A stretch of DNA of 64,000 bases from Corynebacterium sp. UBA2622 (GTDB lineage: Bacteria > Actinomycetota > Actinomycetes > Mycobacteriales > Mycobacteriaceae). The stretch covers positions 20,893 through 84,892 of the forward strand of contig NZ_DDJO01000013.1 of the NCBI RefSeq assembly GCF_002339505.1. Direction: 5' to 3'. Below, piece by piece: positions 8,568-18,452 of the stretch. Both the position numbers and the translations under genes were made by a program. The notes beneath the pieces were generated by a model that saw nothing but the letters and a program-made list of their open reading frames with translations, did not search any database and was not told where the DNA came from. Numbering within the stretch: position 1 is the first letter of the stretch; each line of letters opens with the position of its first letter.

Positions 8568-9581
8568 ATGAGTGGAGCGGACGATCGCAGGCAGGCTGTG
8601 CTGCGCGCCATCGTGGCCGACTACATCGCCTCGCAGGAGCCTGTCGGCTCCAAATCCCTCGTGGAGCGCCACGCCATCCCGGTCAGCTCCGCGACCATCC
8701 GCAACGACATGGCGGTGCTCGAGCGGCAGGGCTACATCGCGCAGCCCCACTCCAGCTCGGGGCGGGTACCCACCGAAAAGGGCTACCGGGCGTTCGTCGA
8801 CGCGCTTCACGACGTCAAACCGCTCTCCCCGGCCGAGCGCCACGCGATCCTCGACTTCCTCGAAAACGGCGTCGACCTCGAGGACGTCCTGCGCCGCTCC
8901 GTGCAGCTGCTCGCCCGGGTGACCCACCAGGCCGCCGTGGTCCAGCTGCCCAACCTCGACGTTACGCGCGTCAAGCACTGCGAGGTCGTCGCGCTGACAC
9001 CGACGCGCCTGCTGCTGGTGCTCATCACGGACTCGGGGCGCGTCGACCAGCGCAACGTCGAGCTCGCCTCCCCGCTCGGTGAGGCGGGCGTTCACCTGCT
9101 GCGCGACGCCCTCAACGCCGTCCTGGTGGGCAAGACGATGGCGGACGCCTCCAGCGCGCTCGAGGCGCTCGCGCCCGGTGCGCCCCCGGAGATCGCCGAG
9201 GCGGTGGAGCGGGCCACGGCCGTGCTCATCGAGACGCTGGTGGACACGCCCTCCGACCGCATCCTCATCGCGGGCGCGGCGAACCTGAGCCAGCGCGCCG
9301 GGGACCTGCACGGGGTGATCAGCGCCCTGGAGGAGCAGGTGGTGGTGCTCAAGCTGCTGGCCACCGCGCAGGACCTGGAGCAGGTCTCGGTGCGCATCGG
9401 CCGGGAGAACGAGGACGAGGAATTTTCCCGCGCCTCGATTGTTACTACAGCGTACGGCTCCGGCGGGGCGGCGCTCGGCGGGCTGGGAGTGGTCGGGCCG
9501 ACCTACATGGACTACCCCGGTACGATTCAGAAGGTTGCCACCGTCGCGCGCTACATCAGCCGCGTCCTGCGGGGCGAGTAA
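8568..9581 (+). CDS. hrcA: Heat-inducible transcriptional repressor HrcA
   Basis: A 337-residue HrcA. The N-terminal winged helix covers about residues 5-75 (VSSATIRNDMAVLERQGYI is the recognition helix region, then the wing SSSGRVPTEKGYR), followed by the HrcA GAF-like and dimerization domains and the conserved C-terminal IGPTYMDY-like segment (VVGPTYMDYPGTIQKV). It represses chaperone genes through CIRCE and needs GroEL for activity. Its own start is abutted by a CIRCE, so autoregulation is likely. It begins 32 bases after hemW and is followed by dnaJ2 after 33 bases. Confidence 0.95.
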   Translation: MSGADDRRQAVLRAIVADYIASQEPVGSKSLVERHAIPVSSATIRNDMAVLERQGYIAQPHSSSGRVPTEKGYRAFVDALHDVKPLSPAERHAILDFLENGVDLEDVLRRSVQLLARVTHQAAVVQLPNLDVTRVKHCEVVALTPTRLLLVLITDSGRVDQRNVELASPLGEAGVHLLRDALNAVLVGKTMADASSALEALAPGAPPEIAEAVERATAVLIETLVDTPSDRILIAGAANLSQRAGDLHGVISALEEQVVVLKLLATAQDLEQVSVRIGRENEDEEFSRASIVTTAYGSGGAALGGLGVVGPTYMDYPGTIQKVATVARYISRVLRGE

Positions 9582-9614
9582 ACGTGAAATTTGTGAAAGG
9601 TTCTGGAGACAACA

Positions 9615-10751
9615 GTGGCTCGTGACTACTACGGCATCCTCGGCGTCGACCGTGAGGCAACCGAGCAGGAGATCAAAAAGGCGTACCGCAAGCTCGCCCG
9701 CAAGTACCACCCGGACGTGAACCCGTCCGAGGAGGCGGCGGAGAAGTTCGCCGAGATCTCGCTGGCCCAGGAGGTGCTCCTCGACCCCTCGCGGCGCCGC
9801 ATCGTCGACCGCGGCGGCGACCCGATGGAGCAGGGCGGCGGCGCCGGGGCCGGCGCGGGCGGCTTCGGGGGCTTCGGCGACATCTTCGAGGCCTTCTTCG
9901 GCGGCGCCGGCGGGCCGGGCCGCGAGCCCCGCTCCCGCGTCCAGCCGGGCAACGACGCCCTGCTGCGCACCGCGATCACCCTCGAGGAGGCTTTCTCGGG
10001 CGTGAAAAAGGAGGTCACAGTGGACACCGCCGTGCTCTGCGACCAGTGCCAGGGAACCGGCTCCGAGTCGAAGGCCGCCCCCGTCACCTGCGACAACTGC
10101 CACGGCACCGGCGCGATCCAGGAGGTGCAGCAGTCCTTCCTGGGCAACGTCATGACCACCCGCGACTGCCCCAGGTGCCAGGGCTACGGAGAGATCATCC
10201 AGGACCCCTGCAAGCAGTGCGCGGGGGCCGGCCGCATCCGCGCCGAGCGCGACCTGACCGTGAACATCCCGGCCGGCATCGCCTCCGGCATGCGCATCCG
10301 CATGGCGGGGCAGGGCGAGGTGGGCCACGGCGGCGGGCCCGCCGGCGACCTCTACGTGGAGGTGCAGACGGCCCCGCACCCGGTCTTCGTGCGGGAGGGC
10401 GACGACCTGCACCTGCGGGTCACGCTGCCCATGTACGACGCCGCCCTCGGCGCCTCCCTCGAGGTGGACAACCTCGCCGGCGGCCGCACCTCGATCGACG
10501 TACCGGCGGGAACCCAACCCAACGAGCAGATCGTCTTCGAGGGCGAGGGCATGCCGCGCCTGCGCGCCCAGGGCGCGGGAGACATGATCGCCCACATTCA
10601 GGTTGCGGTGCCCACCGAGCTCTCCCGCGAGCAGCGCGAGCGCCTCGAGGAGCTGCGCGACGGCCACGCCGATTCGCCGGAGGTGGCCACCGAGCACTCC
10701 GGCCGGGACGACAACTTCTTCTCCCGCGTGCGCGACCGCTTCCGCCGATGA
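9615..10751 (+). CDS. dnaJ2: Chaperone DnaJ (DnaJ2)
   Basis: A 378-residue type I J-protein that stimulates the DnaK ATPase. Domains: J domain (residues 3-66) with HPD at 32-34; a Gly-rich linker (GAGAGGFGGFGD); four zinc-finger repeats CDQCQGTG, CDNCHGTG, CPRCQGYG and CKQCAGAG (about 140-215); and the C-terminal substrate-binding domains. The start is GTG at 9615 because it begins MARDYYGILGV; TTCTGGAG upstream may serve as ribosome-binding site. It lies downstream of hrcA, the usual place of dnaJ2 in actinobacteria, the second copy being with dnaK. Its stop overlaps the rsmE start (ATGA). Confidence 0.95.
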   Translation: MARDYYGILGVDREATEQEIKKAYRKLARKYHPDVNPSEEAAEKFAEISLAQEVLLDPSRRRIVDRGGDPMEQGGGAGAGAGGFGGFGDIFEAFFGGAGGPGREPRSRVQPGNDALLRTAITLEEAFSGVKKEVTVDTAVLCDQCQGTGSESKAAPVTCDNCHGTGAIQEVQQSFLGNVMTTRDCPRCQGYGEIIQDPCKQCAGAGRIRAERDLTVNIPAGIASGMRIRMAGQGEVGHGGGPAGDLYVEVQTAPHPVFVREGDDLHLRVTLPMYDAALGASLEVDNLAGGRTSIDVPAGTQPNEQIVFEGEGMPRLRAQGAGDMIAHIQVAVPTELSREQRERLEELRDGHADSPEVATEHSGRDDNFFSRVRDRFRR

Positions 10752-11452
10752 GCCTGCCTTACTTCCTCGCGCCCGACCCCGCCGCCGGCCGTCTCGACGG
10801 CCCGGAGGGCCGCCACGCGGTGACCGTCAAGCGGGTCCAGCCGGGGGAGCACATCATGCTTGTCGACGGCCACGGCACCGCCGCCGAGGTCCGCGTCACC
10901 GCCGTGACCGGCAAGGACGCGCTGGAGGGTGACGTAGTCTCCGTGTCGCGGGTCGAGCCCCCCACGCCCCGCGTGACCGTCGTCCAGGCGATCCCGAAGG
11001 CGGAGCGCGCCGAGCTCGCCGTCGACCTCGCCGTCCAGGGCGGCGCCGACGCCATCGTGCCCTGGGTCTCCCACCGCACCGTGGCCCGCTGGCCCGCCAA
11101 CAAGCAGGAAAAGCAGCTGGAGAAGTGGCGCAACGCCGCCCTGGCCGCCGCGAAGCAGTCGCGCCGCGCGTGGGTCCCGGAGGTGGCCGAGCCGGTGACC
11201 ACGAACCAGCTGCGCGAGCTGGTTGCGGGCCGCCAGGTGCTCGTGCTCCACGAGGACGCCACGGTCGCCCTGCGGGACGTGGACTTCGCGGCGGACATTC
11301 TGCTCGTCATCGGCCCGGAGGGCGGCATCGGTGCCGACGAGCTCGAGCTGATCGGGGGGACTTCCGTGCGCCTCGGCCCCGAGGTCCTGCGCACCGCGAC
11401 GGCCTCCCTGGCGGCCCTGAGCGCCATCGGGGCGCTGACCGCCCGCTGGTAG
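10748..11452 (+). CDS. rsmE: 16S rRNA (uracil1498-N3)-methyltransferase RsmE
   Basis: A 234-residue SPOUT-class methyltransferase that methylates U1498 of 16S rRNA in the 30S subunit. The N-terminal PUA-like domain (MSLPYFLAP, EGRHAVTVKR) precedes the knotted SAM-binding domain, with LLVIGPEGGIGADEL (about 181-195) and the knot segment LGPEVLRTATASLAAL near the C-terminus. The latter deviates slightly from the common LGxRILRTETA. The ATG overlaps the dnaJ2 stop by four bases, so translation is probably coupled. Its TAG stop forms the first three bases of a TAGTGT element in front of phoH. Confidence 0.92.
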   Translation: MSLPYFLAPDPAAGRLDGPEGRHAVTVKRVQPGEHIMLVDGHGTAAEVRVTAVTGKDALEGDVVSVSRVEPPTPRVTVVQAIPKAERAELAVDLAVQGGADAIVPWVSHRTVARWPANKQEKQLEKWRNAALAAAKQSRRAWVPEVAEPVTTNQLRELVAGRQVLVLHEDATVALRDVDFAADILLVIGPEGGIGADELELIGGTSVRLGPEVLRTATASLAALSAIGALTARW

Positions 11453-11463
11453 TGTTGGGCACC

Positions 11464-12470
<1,007 letters not shown>

Positions 12471-12474
<4 letters not shown>

Positions 12475-13037
12475 GCATCGAGGTCCTGAACGAATCCGGC
12501 GAGGCCGACATCAACGAGGAGATGCTTGTCGACGTCTGCTCCTTCGCCCTGACCGCCATGGACGTCCACCCCGACACCGAGGCCACCATCACGCTCGTCG
12601 ACGAGCCCACGATGGCCGACCTCCACGTCCGCTGGATGGACCTGGAGGGCCCGACCGACGTCATGAGCTTCCCGATGGACGAGCTCGCCCCCGGCGGCGG
12701 CCGCCCCGACGCCTCGCCGCTGGGCGCCGCCATGCTCGGCGACATCATCCTCTGCCCGGCCTTCGACCGGAAGCAGGCGGAGATGGCGGGCCACGACCTC
12801 GGCCACGAGCTCGCCCTGCTCACCGTCCACGGCGTGCTGCACCTGCTGGGTTACGACCACATCGCCCCCGAGGACGAGCGCGAGATGTTCGCCCTGCAGA
12901 ATGAGATCCTCGCCGACTGGTACGACGACCTCGCCGCGCGCGGCACCGAGTACCAGCCCAAGCCCACCGGTGCGCACGCCTTCCCCTCGGCCGCCGACCG
13001 GGAGGAGCTCGACCGCCGGATGAAAGACCAGCGCTAA
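12471..13037 (+). CDS. ybeY: Endoribonuclease YbeY
   Basis: A 188-residue zinc-dependent endoribonuclease needed for 16S rRNA 3'-end maturation and ribosome quality control. The zinc-binding signature HGVLHLLGYDH is at about residues 119-129, preceded by PTDVMSFPMDE, the conserved loop. The protein is about 30 residues longer than E. coli YbeY at the C-terminus. It is coupled to phoH by a four-base overlap, and its stop codon is directly followed by the GTG of the CBS-domain gene. Confidence 0.95.
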
Positions 13038-14357
13038 GTGAACTTCACCCTCAGTTACGCGGTCATCGCGGTGATCGCGCTGCTCCTGTCCGGCCTGCTC
13101 GGCTCGGTGGAGTCGGCGCTTGCCCCCATCTCCCGCGCCCGCGTGGAGAACATGGTCAAGGACGAGGTCTCCGGTGCCAGCGCACTGCTGCGCGTGGTGG
13201 AGCACCGCGCCAGCCACATCAACATGCTTGTGATGCTGGTGACCATCCTCGATGTCACCGCCGCGGTGTTCGCCTCCATGTTCTTCATGGACCTCATTCC
13301 CTCCGAGGCCTGGGCCATCACCACGGCCATCCTCGCGGTGACGCTGGCCCAGTTCAGCGTGGTGGGCGTGTTCGCCCGCACCTCCGGCCGGCGCAACCCG
13401 TACTCCATCTCCCTGCGCGCGGCGCAGTGGCTGGTGGTGTTCAACACGGTCTTCGGGCCGGTGGCACGGGTGCTCATCTGGGTCGGGAACGTCTTCCACC
13501 CGGGCCGCGACTTCCGCGACGGGCCCTACTCCACGGAGGTGGAGCTGCGGGAGATGGTCGACATCGCCCAGGAGCAGGGCGTGGTGGAGACCACCGAGCA
13601 CCGCATGATCCAGAACATCTTCGACCTCGCCGAGACCTACGCCCGCCAGGTGATGGTGCCGCGCCCGGAGATGATCTGGATCGAGGACGGGAAGACGGCG
13701 CGCCAGGCGGTGCGCCTCATGGTCCGCTCCGGCCATTCCCGCGTCCCCGTCATTGGTGAGAACGTGGACGACATCGTCGGCGTGGCCTACCTGAAGGACA
13801 TGTTCGAGGAGAACGGCGACACCATCGACCCCGCCGCCCCCGTCACCGCGGTGATGCGCGAGCCCCTCTTCCTCCCCGACTCCAAGCCCCTCGACGTGCT
13901 GCTGCAGGAAATGCAGCGCATCAACACCCACATCGCCATCCTCATCGACGAGTACGGCAACGTCGCGGGACTTCTCACGATGGAGGACCTGCTCGAGGAG
14001 ATCGTCGGCGAGATCACCGACGAGTACGACGATGCCGAGGAGGCACCGATCGAGGGGGCCGGGGAGCGCCTCTACCGCGCCCACGCCCGCCTCCCGCTCG
14101 ATGACCTCGTCGACCACCTCTACGACGACATCGGCTACGAGCTCGAGTTCGACGATGAAATCACCGACTCCGTCGACACCGTCGCCGGGCTGCTCTCCTA
14201 CGAGCTCGGCCGTGTCCCGCTGCCGGGTTCCACGGTGCAGGTGTCGGGCCTGAGGGTCACGGCGGAGGGCGGCCGTGACCGCCGCGGGCGCGTCAAGGTG
14301 CGCACCGTCCTCATCGAGGTCCCCGACGTGGTGGACGAGTACCAGACCCGCGAGTGA
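13038..14357 (+). CDS. CNNM/CorC-type membrane protein with CBS domains
   Basis: A 439-residue protein of the HlyC/CorC (CNNM) family, associated with divalent cation (Mg/Co) transport or its regulation. The N-terminal DUF21 membrane domain has about four hydrophobic segments within residues 1-145, followed by a CBS pair (about 205-325: MVPRPEMIWIEDGKTARQAV... and AILIDEYGNVAGLLTMEDLLEEIVGEI) and the C-terminal CorC_HlyC domain. The start is GTG, immediately after the ybeY stop, so the gene is part of the phoH-ybeY operon as in mycobacteria, and is the last gene before pdxY. Confidence 0.9.
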   Translation: MNFTLSYAVIAVIALLLSGLLGSVESALAPISRARVENMVKDEVSGASALLRVVEHRASHINMLVMLVTILDVTAAVFASMFFMDLIPSEAWAITTAILAVTLAQFSVVGVFARTSGRRNPYSISLRAAQWLVVFNTVFGPVARVLIWVGNVFHPGRDFRDGPYSTEVELREMVDIAQEQGVVETTEHRMIQNIFDLAETYARQVMVPRPEMIWIEDGKTARQAVRLMVRSGHSRVPVIGENVDDIVGVAYLKDMFEENGDTIDPAAPVTAVMREPLFLPDSKPLDVLLQEMQRINTHIAILIDEYGNVAGLLTMEDLLEEIVGEITDEYDDAEEAPIEGAGERLYRAHARLPLDDLVDHLYDDIGYELEFDDEITDSVDTVAGLLSYELGRVPLPGSTVQVSGLRVTAEGGRDRRGRVKVRTVLIEVPDVVDEYQTRE

Positions 14358-14414
14358 GGGTATAACCCCGGTCGCTGCACGGGCCGGAAGTGACCTGGTG
14401 CACAATAGGGGACC

Positions 14415-15266
14415 ATGAACATCCTTTCCATCCAGTCCGCCGTCGCCTACGGGCACGTGGGAAACTCCGCCGCCGTCTTCCCCCTGCAGCGCATCGGCCA
14501 CGAGGTGTGGCCCGTGTACACCGTCAACTACTCCAACCACACCGGCTACGGCCAGTGGAAGGGCCCGATGATCCCGGCCGCCGACGTCGCCTCCGTGATT
14601 GACGGCATCGACGAGCGTGGCGCCCTCTCGCGTGTCGACGCCGTCCTCTCCGGCTACCAGGGCGGCGACGACATCGCCGACGTGATCATCGACGCGGTGG
14701 CGCGTGTGAAGGAGCAGAACCCCGGTGCCGTCTACGCCTGCGACCCGGTGATGGGCAACGCCAAGTCCGGGTGCCACGTCTCCGACAACATCCCGCCGCT
14801 GCTGCGGGACAAGGTGGTGCCGGTGGCGGACATCATCACCCCGAACCAGTTCGAGCTGGGCTACCTGACCGGCACGGAGGCCGGCGACCTGTCATCCACC
14901 CTCAACGCCATCGAGGCGGCCCACGACATGGGACCGGACACCGTCCTGGTGACCTCGGTGGAGCGCCCGGAGGCGGACACGGAGAACAACCTGGAGATGA
15001 TCGTCTCCGACCCCAAGGGCGCATGGATCGTGCAGACCCCGCGCCTACCGTTCAAGCGCAACGGCTCCGGTGACGTCACCGCCGCCCTGTTCACGGGCCA
15101 CTACATCCGCACGGGAGACGCCGCGGAGGCGCTTGCGCGCACCGCGTCGTCCGTCTTCAGCCTTCTGGAGACGACCTACCAGGCGGACTCCCCGGAGCTC
15201 CAGCTGGTTGAGGCCCAGGAGTTTTTCGCCCACCCGAAGATGCAGTTCTCGGTGGACTCTCTCTGA
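14415..15266 (+). CDS. pdxY: Pyridoxal kinase PdxY
   Basis: A 283-residue ribokinase-fold kinase that phosphorylates pyridoxal and related vitamers with ATP in the B6 salvage pathway. Motifs: N-terminal MNILSIQSAVAYGHVGNSAA (substrate-binding loop of PdxY), PVYTVNYSNHTGYGQW, DPVMGN, and the GSGD anion hole (RNGSGDVTAALF, near residue 217). ATG 14415 follows CACAAT by eight bases. Its last 110 bases overlap the 3' end of the HNH endonuclease gene on the other strand. Confidence 0.92.
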   Translation: MNILSIQSAVAYGHVGNSAAVFPLQRIGHEVWPVYTVNYSNHTGYGQWKGPMIPAADVASVIDGIDERGALSRVDAVLSGYQGGDDIADVIIDAVARVKEQNPGAVYACDPVMGNAKSGCHVSDNIPPLLRDKVVPVADIITPNQFELGYLTGTEAGDLSSTLNAIEAAHDMGPDTVLVTSVERPEADTENNLEMIVSDPKGAWIVQTPRLPFKRNGSGDVTAALFTGHYIRTGDAAEALARTASSVFSLLETTYQADSPELQLVEAQEFFAHPKMQFSVDSL

Positions 15267-16677
15267 CCCGGCGCGGCGGGGGAGGGGTGAACAGCGGCGG
15301 GTCGGGATCCTGGCCTGTTTCGGTACCAAAGTCGATGCTGCGGATCCGCGCCCACGCCGAGCTGTGGAACCCCAGGGTTTCGTTGGTCTCCATGTGCCCG
15401 CCACCTGCGGGAACGACCCCCAGGCGCCCGGTGCGGGGATTTCTGTCCAGGTATCCCTTGTTCCCGGCTCCGTCCCTGTTGTCGTTGTTGCACCTGTGGT
15501 GGGTGCGGCACAGGCCCGCGAGGTTGAGCAGGTCCGTGCGCCCGCCCCTGATGTAGGCGAGGATGTGGTGGGCCTCCGTCTCGGACATCGGCGCGTCGCA
15601 GCCGGTCCAGGCGCAGACCCCCTGGAGAGCCAGCAGGGCGATACGCTGCTCGACGCTGGCGAGGCGCGTGCGGCCCAGTGAGAGCGGCACGCCGGTGACC
15701 CGGTCAATCTGCAGGACGAAGTCGGCCGCCCCCGCCATGCCGAGGCGGACGAGGTCGAAGCAATCCACCTCCACCCCTGTGTTGGTGGGGAACTTCGTGT
15801 TCCAGTCAGCCTGCGCGATGTCATCGAGGGTGATCGAAAGAACAACGCTCGCCGCGCCGCGGTTCGCCGCCTGCCGGCCCTGTTCGTACTGGTTGAGTAT
15901 GTTCCAGAGCTGGTCGAACTTGCGTTGCCCGGGCAGGCGGGCGTCGGTGCCCGCATCGGCGGGGACGTTGGAGCCGGGGCCCGAGTCGGCGTCCAGGAGC
16001 GCCTTGAACAGGGCGTAGTGCCCCGCCGTCATGGTGAGGGTGACATCGCGCGTGCCGTCGGCTTTCTCGTGGCCGGCGCGGACGGTGCGCTGGTCGTAAC
16101 CGGCGTTGGGGTCACGCCGGGGCCGGAACTCCGCGTTGGCGCGGTCGACGAGCCGCTTGACGTACTTCTTCAGGTCCTGAGGCGAGCGCGTCGTGGCCTC
16201 CCGCAACGCATCGCGGTGGATGGCGGCTCGGCGGTGGCGGGCCTTCCTGGTCAGCTGGCGCAGGGCCCGGTCGATGATGGTCTGCTTTTCCGCGCTTACC
16301 TCCTGGGAGTTCTTCCTCGCGCGCTCCCTCTCGCGGGGCGGGGCCGGCTCGCCGAGATCTAACCCAGGGTCTTCCTTGTCCTCGGGTCCGAACAGGTCCC
16401 GCCCCCGGCTCAGCCGGGAGTGGGCCTCACCGGGGGAGATGTCGAGGGCACGCTCCAGGTACGTGTTGGCGTAGTTCGCGCCCACCGCCGCGCCGGCGCC
16501 GTCGCGCTCGCAGATGTGGGCGAAGGCGGCGTCGGCGAAGGCTTTCTTGTTGGCCACACGCTCGAGGCGCTCCATCTCGGCGCGCACGTCAGTGAACCGC
16601 AGGAGGGACGGGTCGGCGAAGGCCGCGGTGAGTTTGTCGAATGCGGCCTCGAGGTCGTCGACAAGCGATGCGAGCAT
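15157..16677 (-). CDS. HNH endonuclease with DUF222 domain (13E12-repeat type)
   Basis: A 506-residue protein of the large actinobacterial DUF222-HNH group (the REP13E12 family of mycobacteria). The N-terminal two thirds are DUF222 with many Arg/Lys. The HNH/zinc module is at about 355-400 (CAWTGCDAPM, EAHHILAYIRGG, NLAGLCRTHH). The last 35 or so residues are Pro/Ser/Gly-rich and are encoded antisense to the end of pdxY, so the C-terminus may be a read-on extension. The start is ATG 16677 after the purine-rich AAAGGGGGG. A LexA-like box lies 63 bases upstream. Such proteins are often multicopy; the substrate is unknown. Confidence 0.88.
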   Translation of the reverse strand: MLASLVDDLEAAFDKLTAAFADPSLLRFTDVRAEMERLERVANKKAFADAAFAHICERDGAGAAVGANYANTYLERALDISPGEAHSRLSRGRDLFGPEDKEDPGLDLGEPAPPRERERARKNSQEVSAEKQTIIDRALRQLTRKARHRRAAIHRDALREATTRSPQDLKKYVKRLVDRANAEFRPRRDPNAGYDQRTVRAGHEKADGTRDVTLTMTAGHYALFKALLDADSGPGSNVPADAGTDARLPGQRKFDQLWNILNQYEQGRQAANRGAASVVLSITLDDIAQADWNTKFPTNTGVEVDCFDLVRLGMAGAADFVLQIDRVTGVPLSLGRTRLASVEQRIALLALQGVCAWTGCDAPMSETEAHHILAYIRGGRTDLLNLAGLCRTHHRCNNDNRDGAGNKGYLDRNPRTGRLGVVPAGGGHMETNETLGFHSSAWARIRSIDFGTETGQDPDPPLFTPPPPRRVRESPPRTASSGGRKTPGPQPAGAPGSPPGRSSPEG

Positions 16678-16739
16678 GGTCCCCCCCCTTTCATGTCCCC
16701 GCCACCATACAAACCCGAGCGGACGCAACACCCACTATA

Positions 16740-16755
16740 TAGAACAATTGTTCGA
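16740..16755. promoter_or_regulatory. LexA (SOS) box-like palindrome
   Basis: TAGAACAATTGTTCGA matches the mycobacterial/corynebacterial SOS consensus TCGAAC-N4-GTTCGA in eleven of twelve specified positions. It lies 63 bases before the HNH gene start and 43 bases before the era start. On the minus strand the neighbouring TATAGT could be a minus-10 for the HNH gene. The assignment is from consensus only. Confidence 0.65.
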
Positions 16756-16797
16756 ACATGCAAGCCCCCGTCCGCACAGCAAGTAGACTCCCTGGGC

Positions 16798-17718
16798 ATG
16801 GACATCTTCACCAACACCCCGGAGGGTTTCCGCAGCGGCTTCGTCAGCTTCGTCGGACGCCCCAACACGGGTAAATCGACTTTGACGAACGCCCTGGTGG
16901 GGGAGAAGATCGCGATCATGGCGAACCAACCGGAGACCACGCGCCGCCCCATCCGCGGCATCCTCAACCGCGACGACGCGCAGGTCATCCTGGTGGACAC
17001 CCCCGGCATGCATCGCCCCCGCACCCTCCTCGGCGAGCGGCTCAACGACGTCGTCATGGACACCTTTCAGGACGTCGACGTCATCGGGTTGACCATCCCG
17101 GCGGATGAGAAGATCGGCCCCGGCGACCGCTACATTCTTGAGCAGATCCGCGAGACCCGGCCGAACATTGACATCGTCGGCATCGTGACCAAGCTGGACA
17201 AGGCGAGCAAGGACCAGGTCGGGGAGAGGCTGCTCGAGCTGCATGAACTGCTGGGCGGCACCGCGGAGGTCATCCCCGTCTCCGCGACGGAACACGTCCA
17301 GCTGGACACCCTGACCCAGATCCTGGTGGACCACCTGCCGGAGGGCCCGCGCTTCTACCCGGTGGGCCACGTCACCGACGAGGACACCGAGACGCGCATT
17401 TCGGAGCTCATCCGCGAGGAGGCGCTCAGCGGCCTGCGCGAGGAGTTGCCGCACTCGGTCGCCGTGGAGATCGACGAGATGCACCCGGACCCCGAGCGCC
17501 CGGACCGCACCATGATCTACGCCGTGATGTACCTCGAGCGCCCGGGCCAGAAGCGCATCATCGAGGGCCCGGGCGGGCAGCGCCTCAGCGGGATCGTCCA
17601 CCGGGCGCGCAAGCAGATCATCGAGCTGCTGGGGCAGAACGTGTACCTCGACCTGCGCATCAAGGTGCTCAAGAACTGGCAGCAGGACCCGAAGCACCTC
17701 GGCAGGCTGGGGTTCTAG
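16798..17718 (+). CDS. era: GTPase Era
   Basis: A 306-residue GTPase that binds the 3' end of 16S rRNA during 30S assembly. Motifs: G1 GRPNTGKST (Thr in place of the more usual Val, about residues 21-29), G3 DTPGMH, G4 TKLD, and a C-terminal KH domain containing the GPGGQRLSGI loop. ATG 16798 follows TAGACT (16784-16789) by eight bases and lacks a ribosome-binding site, so it is probably leaderless. It is followed by recO after 7 bases and then uppS: an era-recO-uppS operon as in M. tuberculosis. Confidence 0.95.
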   Translation: MDIFTNTPEGFRSGFVSFVGRPNTGKSTLTNALVGEKIAIMANQPETTRRPIRGILNRDDAQVILVDTPGMHRPRTLLGERLNDVVMDTFQDVDVIGLTIPADEKIGPGDRYILEQIRETRPNIDIVGIVTKLDKASKDQVGERLLELHELLGGTAEVIPVSATEHVQLDTLTQILVDHLPEGPRFYPVGHVTDEDTETRISELIREEALSGLREELPHSVAVEIDEMHPDPERPDRTMIYAVMYLERPGQKRIIEGPGGQRLSGIVHRARKQIIELLGQNVYLDLRIKVLKNWQQDPKHLGRLGF

Positions 17719-17725
17719 GGCAGCG

Positions 17726-18445
17726 GTGGCCTCCAAACCCAGCTTCCGGGACCGCGCCTTCGTCGTGCGCACCCACGACTTCGGCGAGGCGGACCGCGTC
17801 GTCGTGCTGCTCACGCGCAACCACGGCCTGGTCCGCTCCGTGGCCAAGGGCGTGCGCAAGTCGAAGTCGCGCTTCGGCTCGCGCATCCAGCCCTTCGTGG
17901 ACATCGACGTACAGCTCTACCCGGGCGCGAACCTGGCCACCATCACCCAGGCGGACACCGTCGCCTACTACGGCACCCGCATCATCGAGGACTTCGACCG
18001 CTATGCCGCCGCATGCGCGATCCTCGAGACCGCGGAAAAGCTGAGCTACGCCGACCTGCCCGACGCCTTCCTCTTCGATGCCACGGCCGCGGCCCTGGAA
18101 CGCCTCCAGGGCGACGACCACCCCACGCTGGTGTTGGATTCCTTCATCCTCGGGGCCACCGAGCATTCCGGTTGGGGTCTGTCGCTCTACAACTGCGCCA
18201 ACTGCGAAAAGCCGGGCCCCCACTCCGCCTTCAACCCGGCCCTCGGCGGCGCGGTGTGCAACAACTGCCGTCCGCCGGGCTCGATGGACGTGGACCCGGA
18301 GGTGCTGCACACCATGTGGCTGATCCAGCACGGCCAGCCCGCCACCGCGGAGCACGTGGAAAAGGTGCACCGCGCCACCACCTCCCACCTGCAGTGGCAC
18401 CTCGAGGCAGCCGTGAAGAGTCTGCACATCATGGAACAGGCATAA
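17726..18445 (+). CDS. recO: DNA repair protein RecO
   Basis: A 239-residue RecO. It anneals single-stranded DNA and loads RecA with RecR in RecFOR repair. The N-terminal OB fold (RDRAFVVRTHDFGEADRVVVLLT) is followed by the helical domain with four cysteines in the pattern CANC...CNNC (about residues 157-190), a zinc site seen in many RecO proteins. The start is GTG at 17726, seven bases after the era stop; the operon position supports it. Spacing to uppS is also seven bases. Confidence 0.93.
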   Translation: MASKPSFRDRAFVVRTHDFGEADRVVVLLTRNHGLVRSVAKGVRKSKSRFGSRIQPFVDIDVQLYPGANLATITQADTVAYYGTRIIEDFDRYAAACAILETAEKLSYADLPDAFLFDATAAALERLQGDDHPTLVLDSFILGATEHSGWGLSLYNCANCEKPGPHSAFNPALGGAVCNNCRPPGSMDVDPEVLHTMWLIQHGQPATAEHVEKVHRATTSHLQWHLEAAVKSLHIMEQA

Positions 18446-18452
18446 TGAAGCA

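Noticed and set aside
8271..10697. Large minus-strand frame opposite hemW, hrcA and dnaJ2
   Set aside because: Shadow of three well-supported genes; no recognisable motif.
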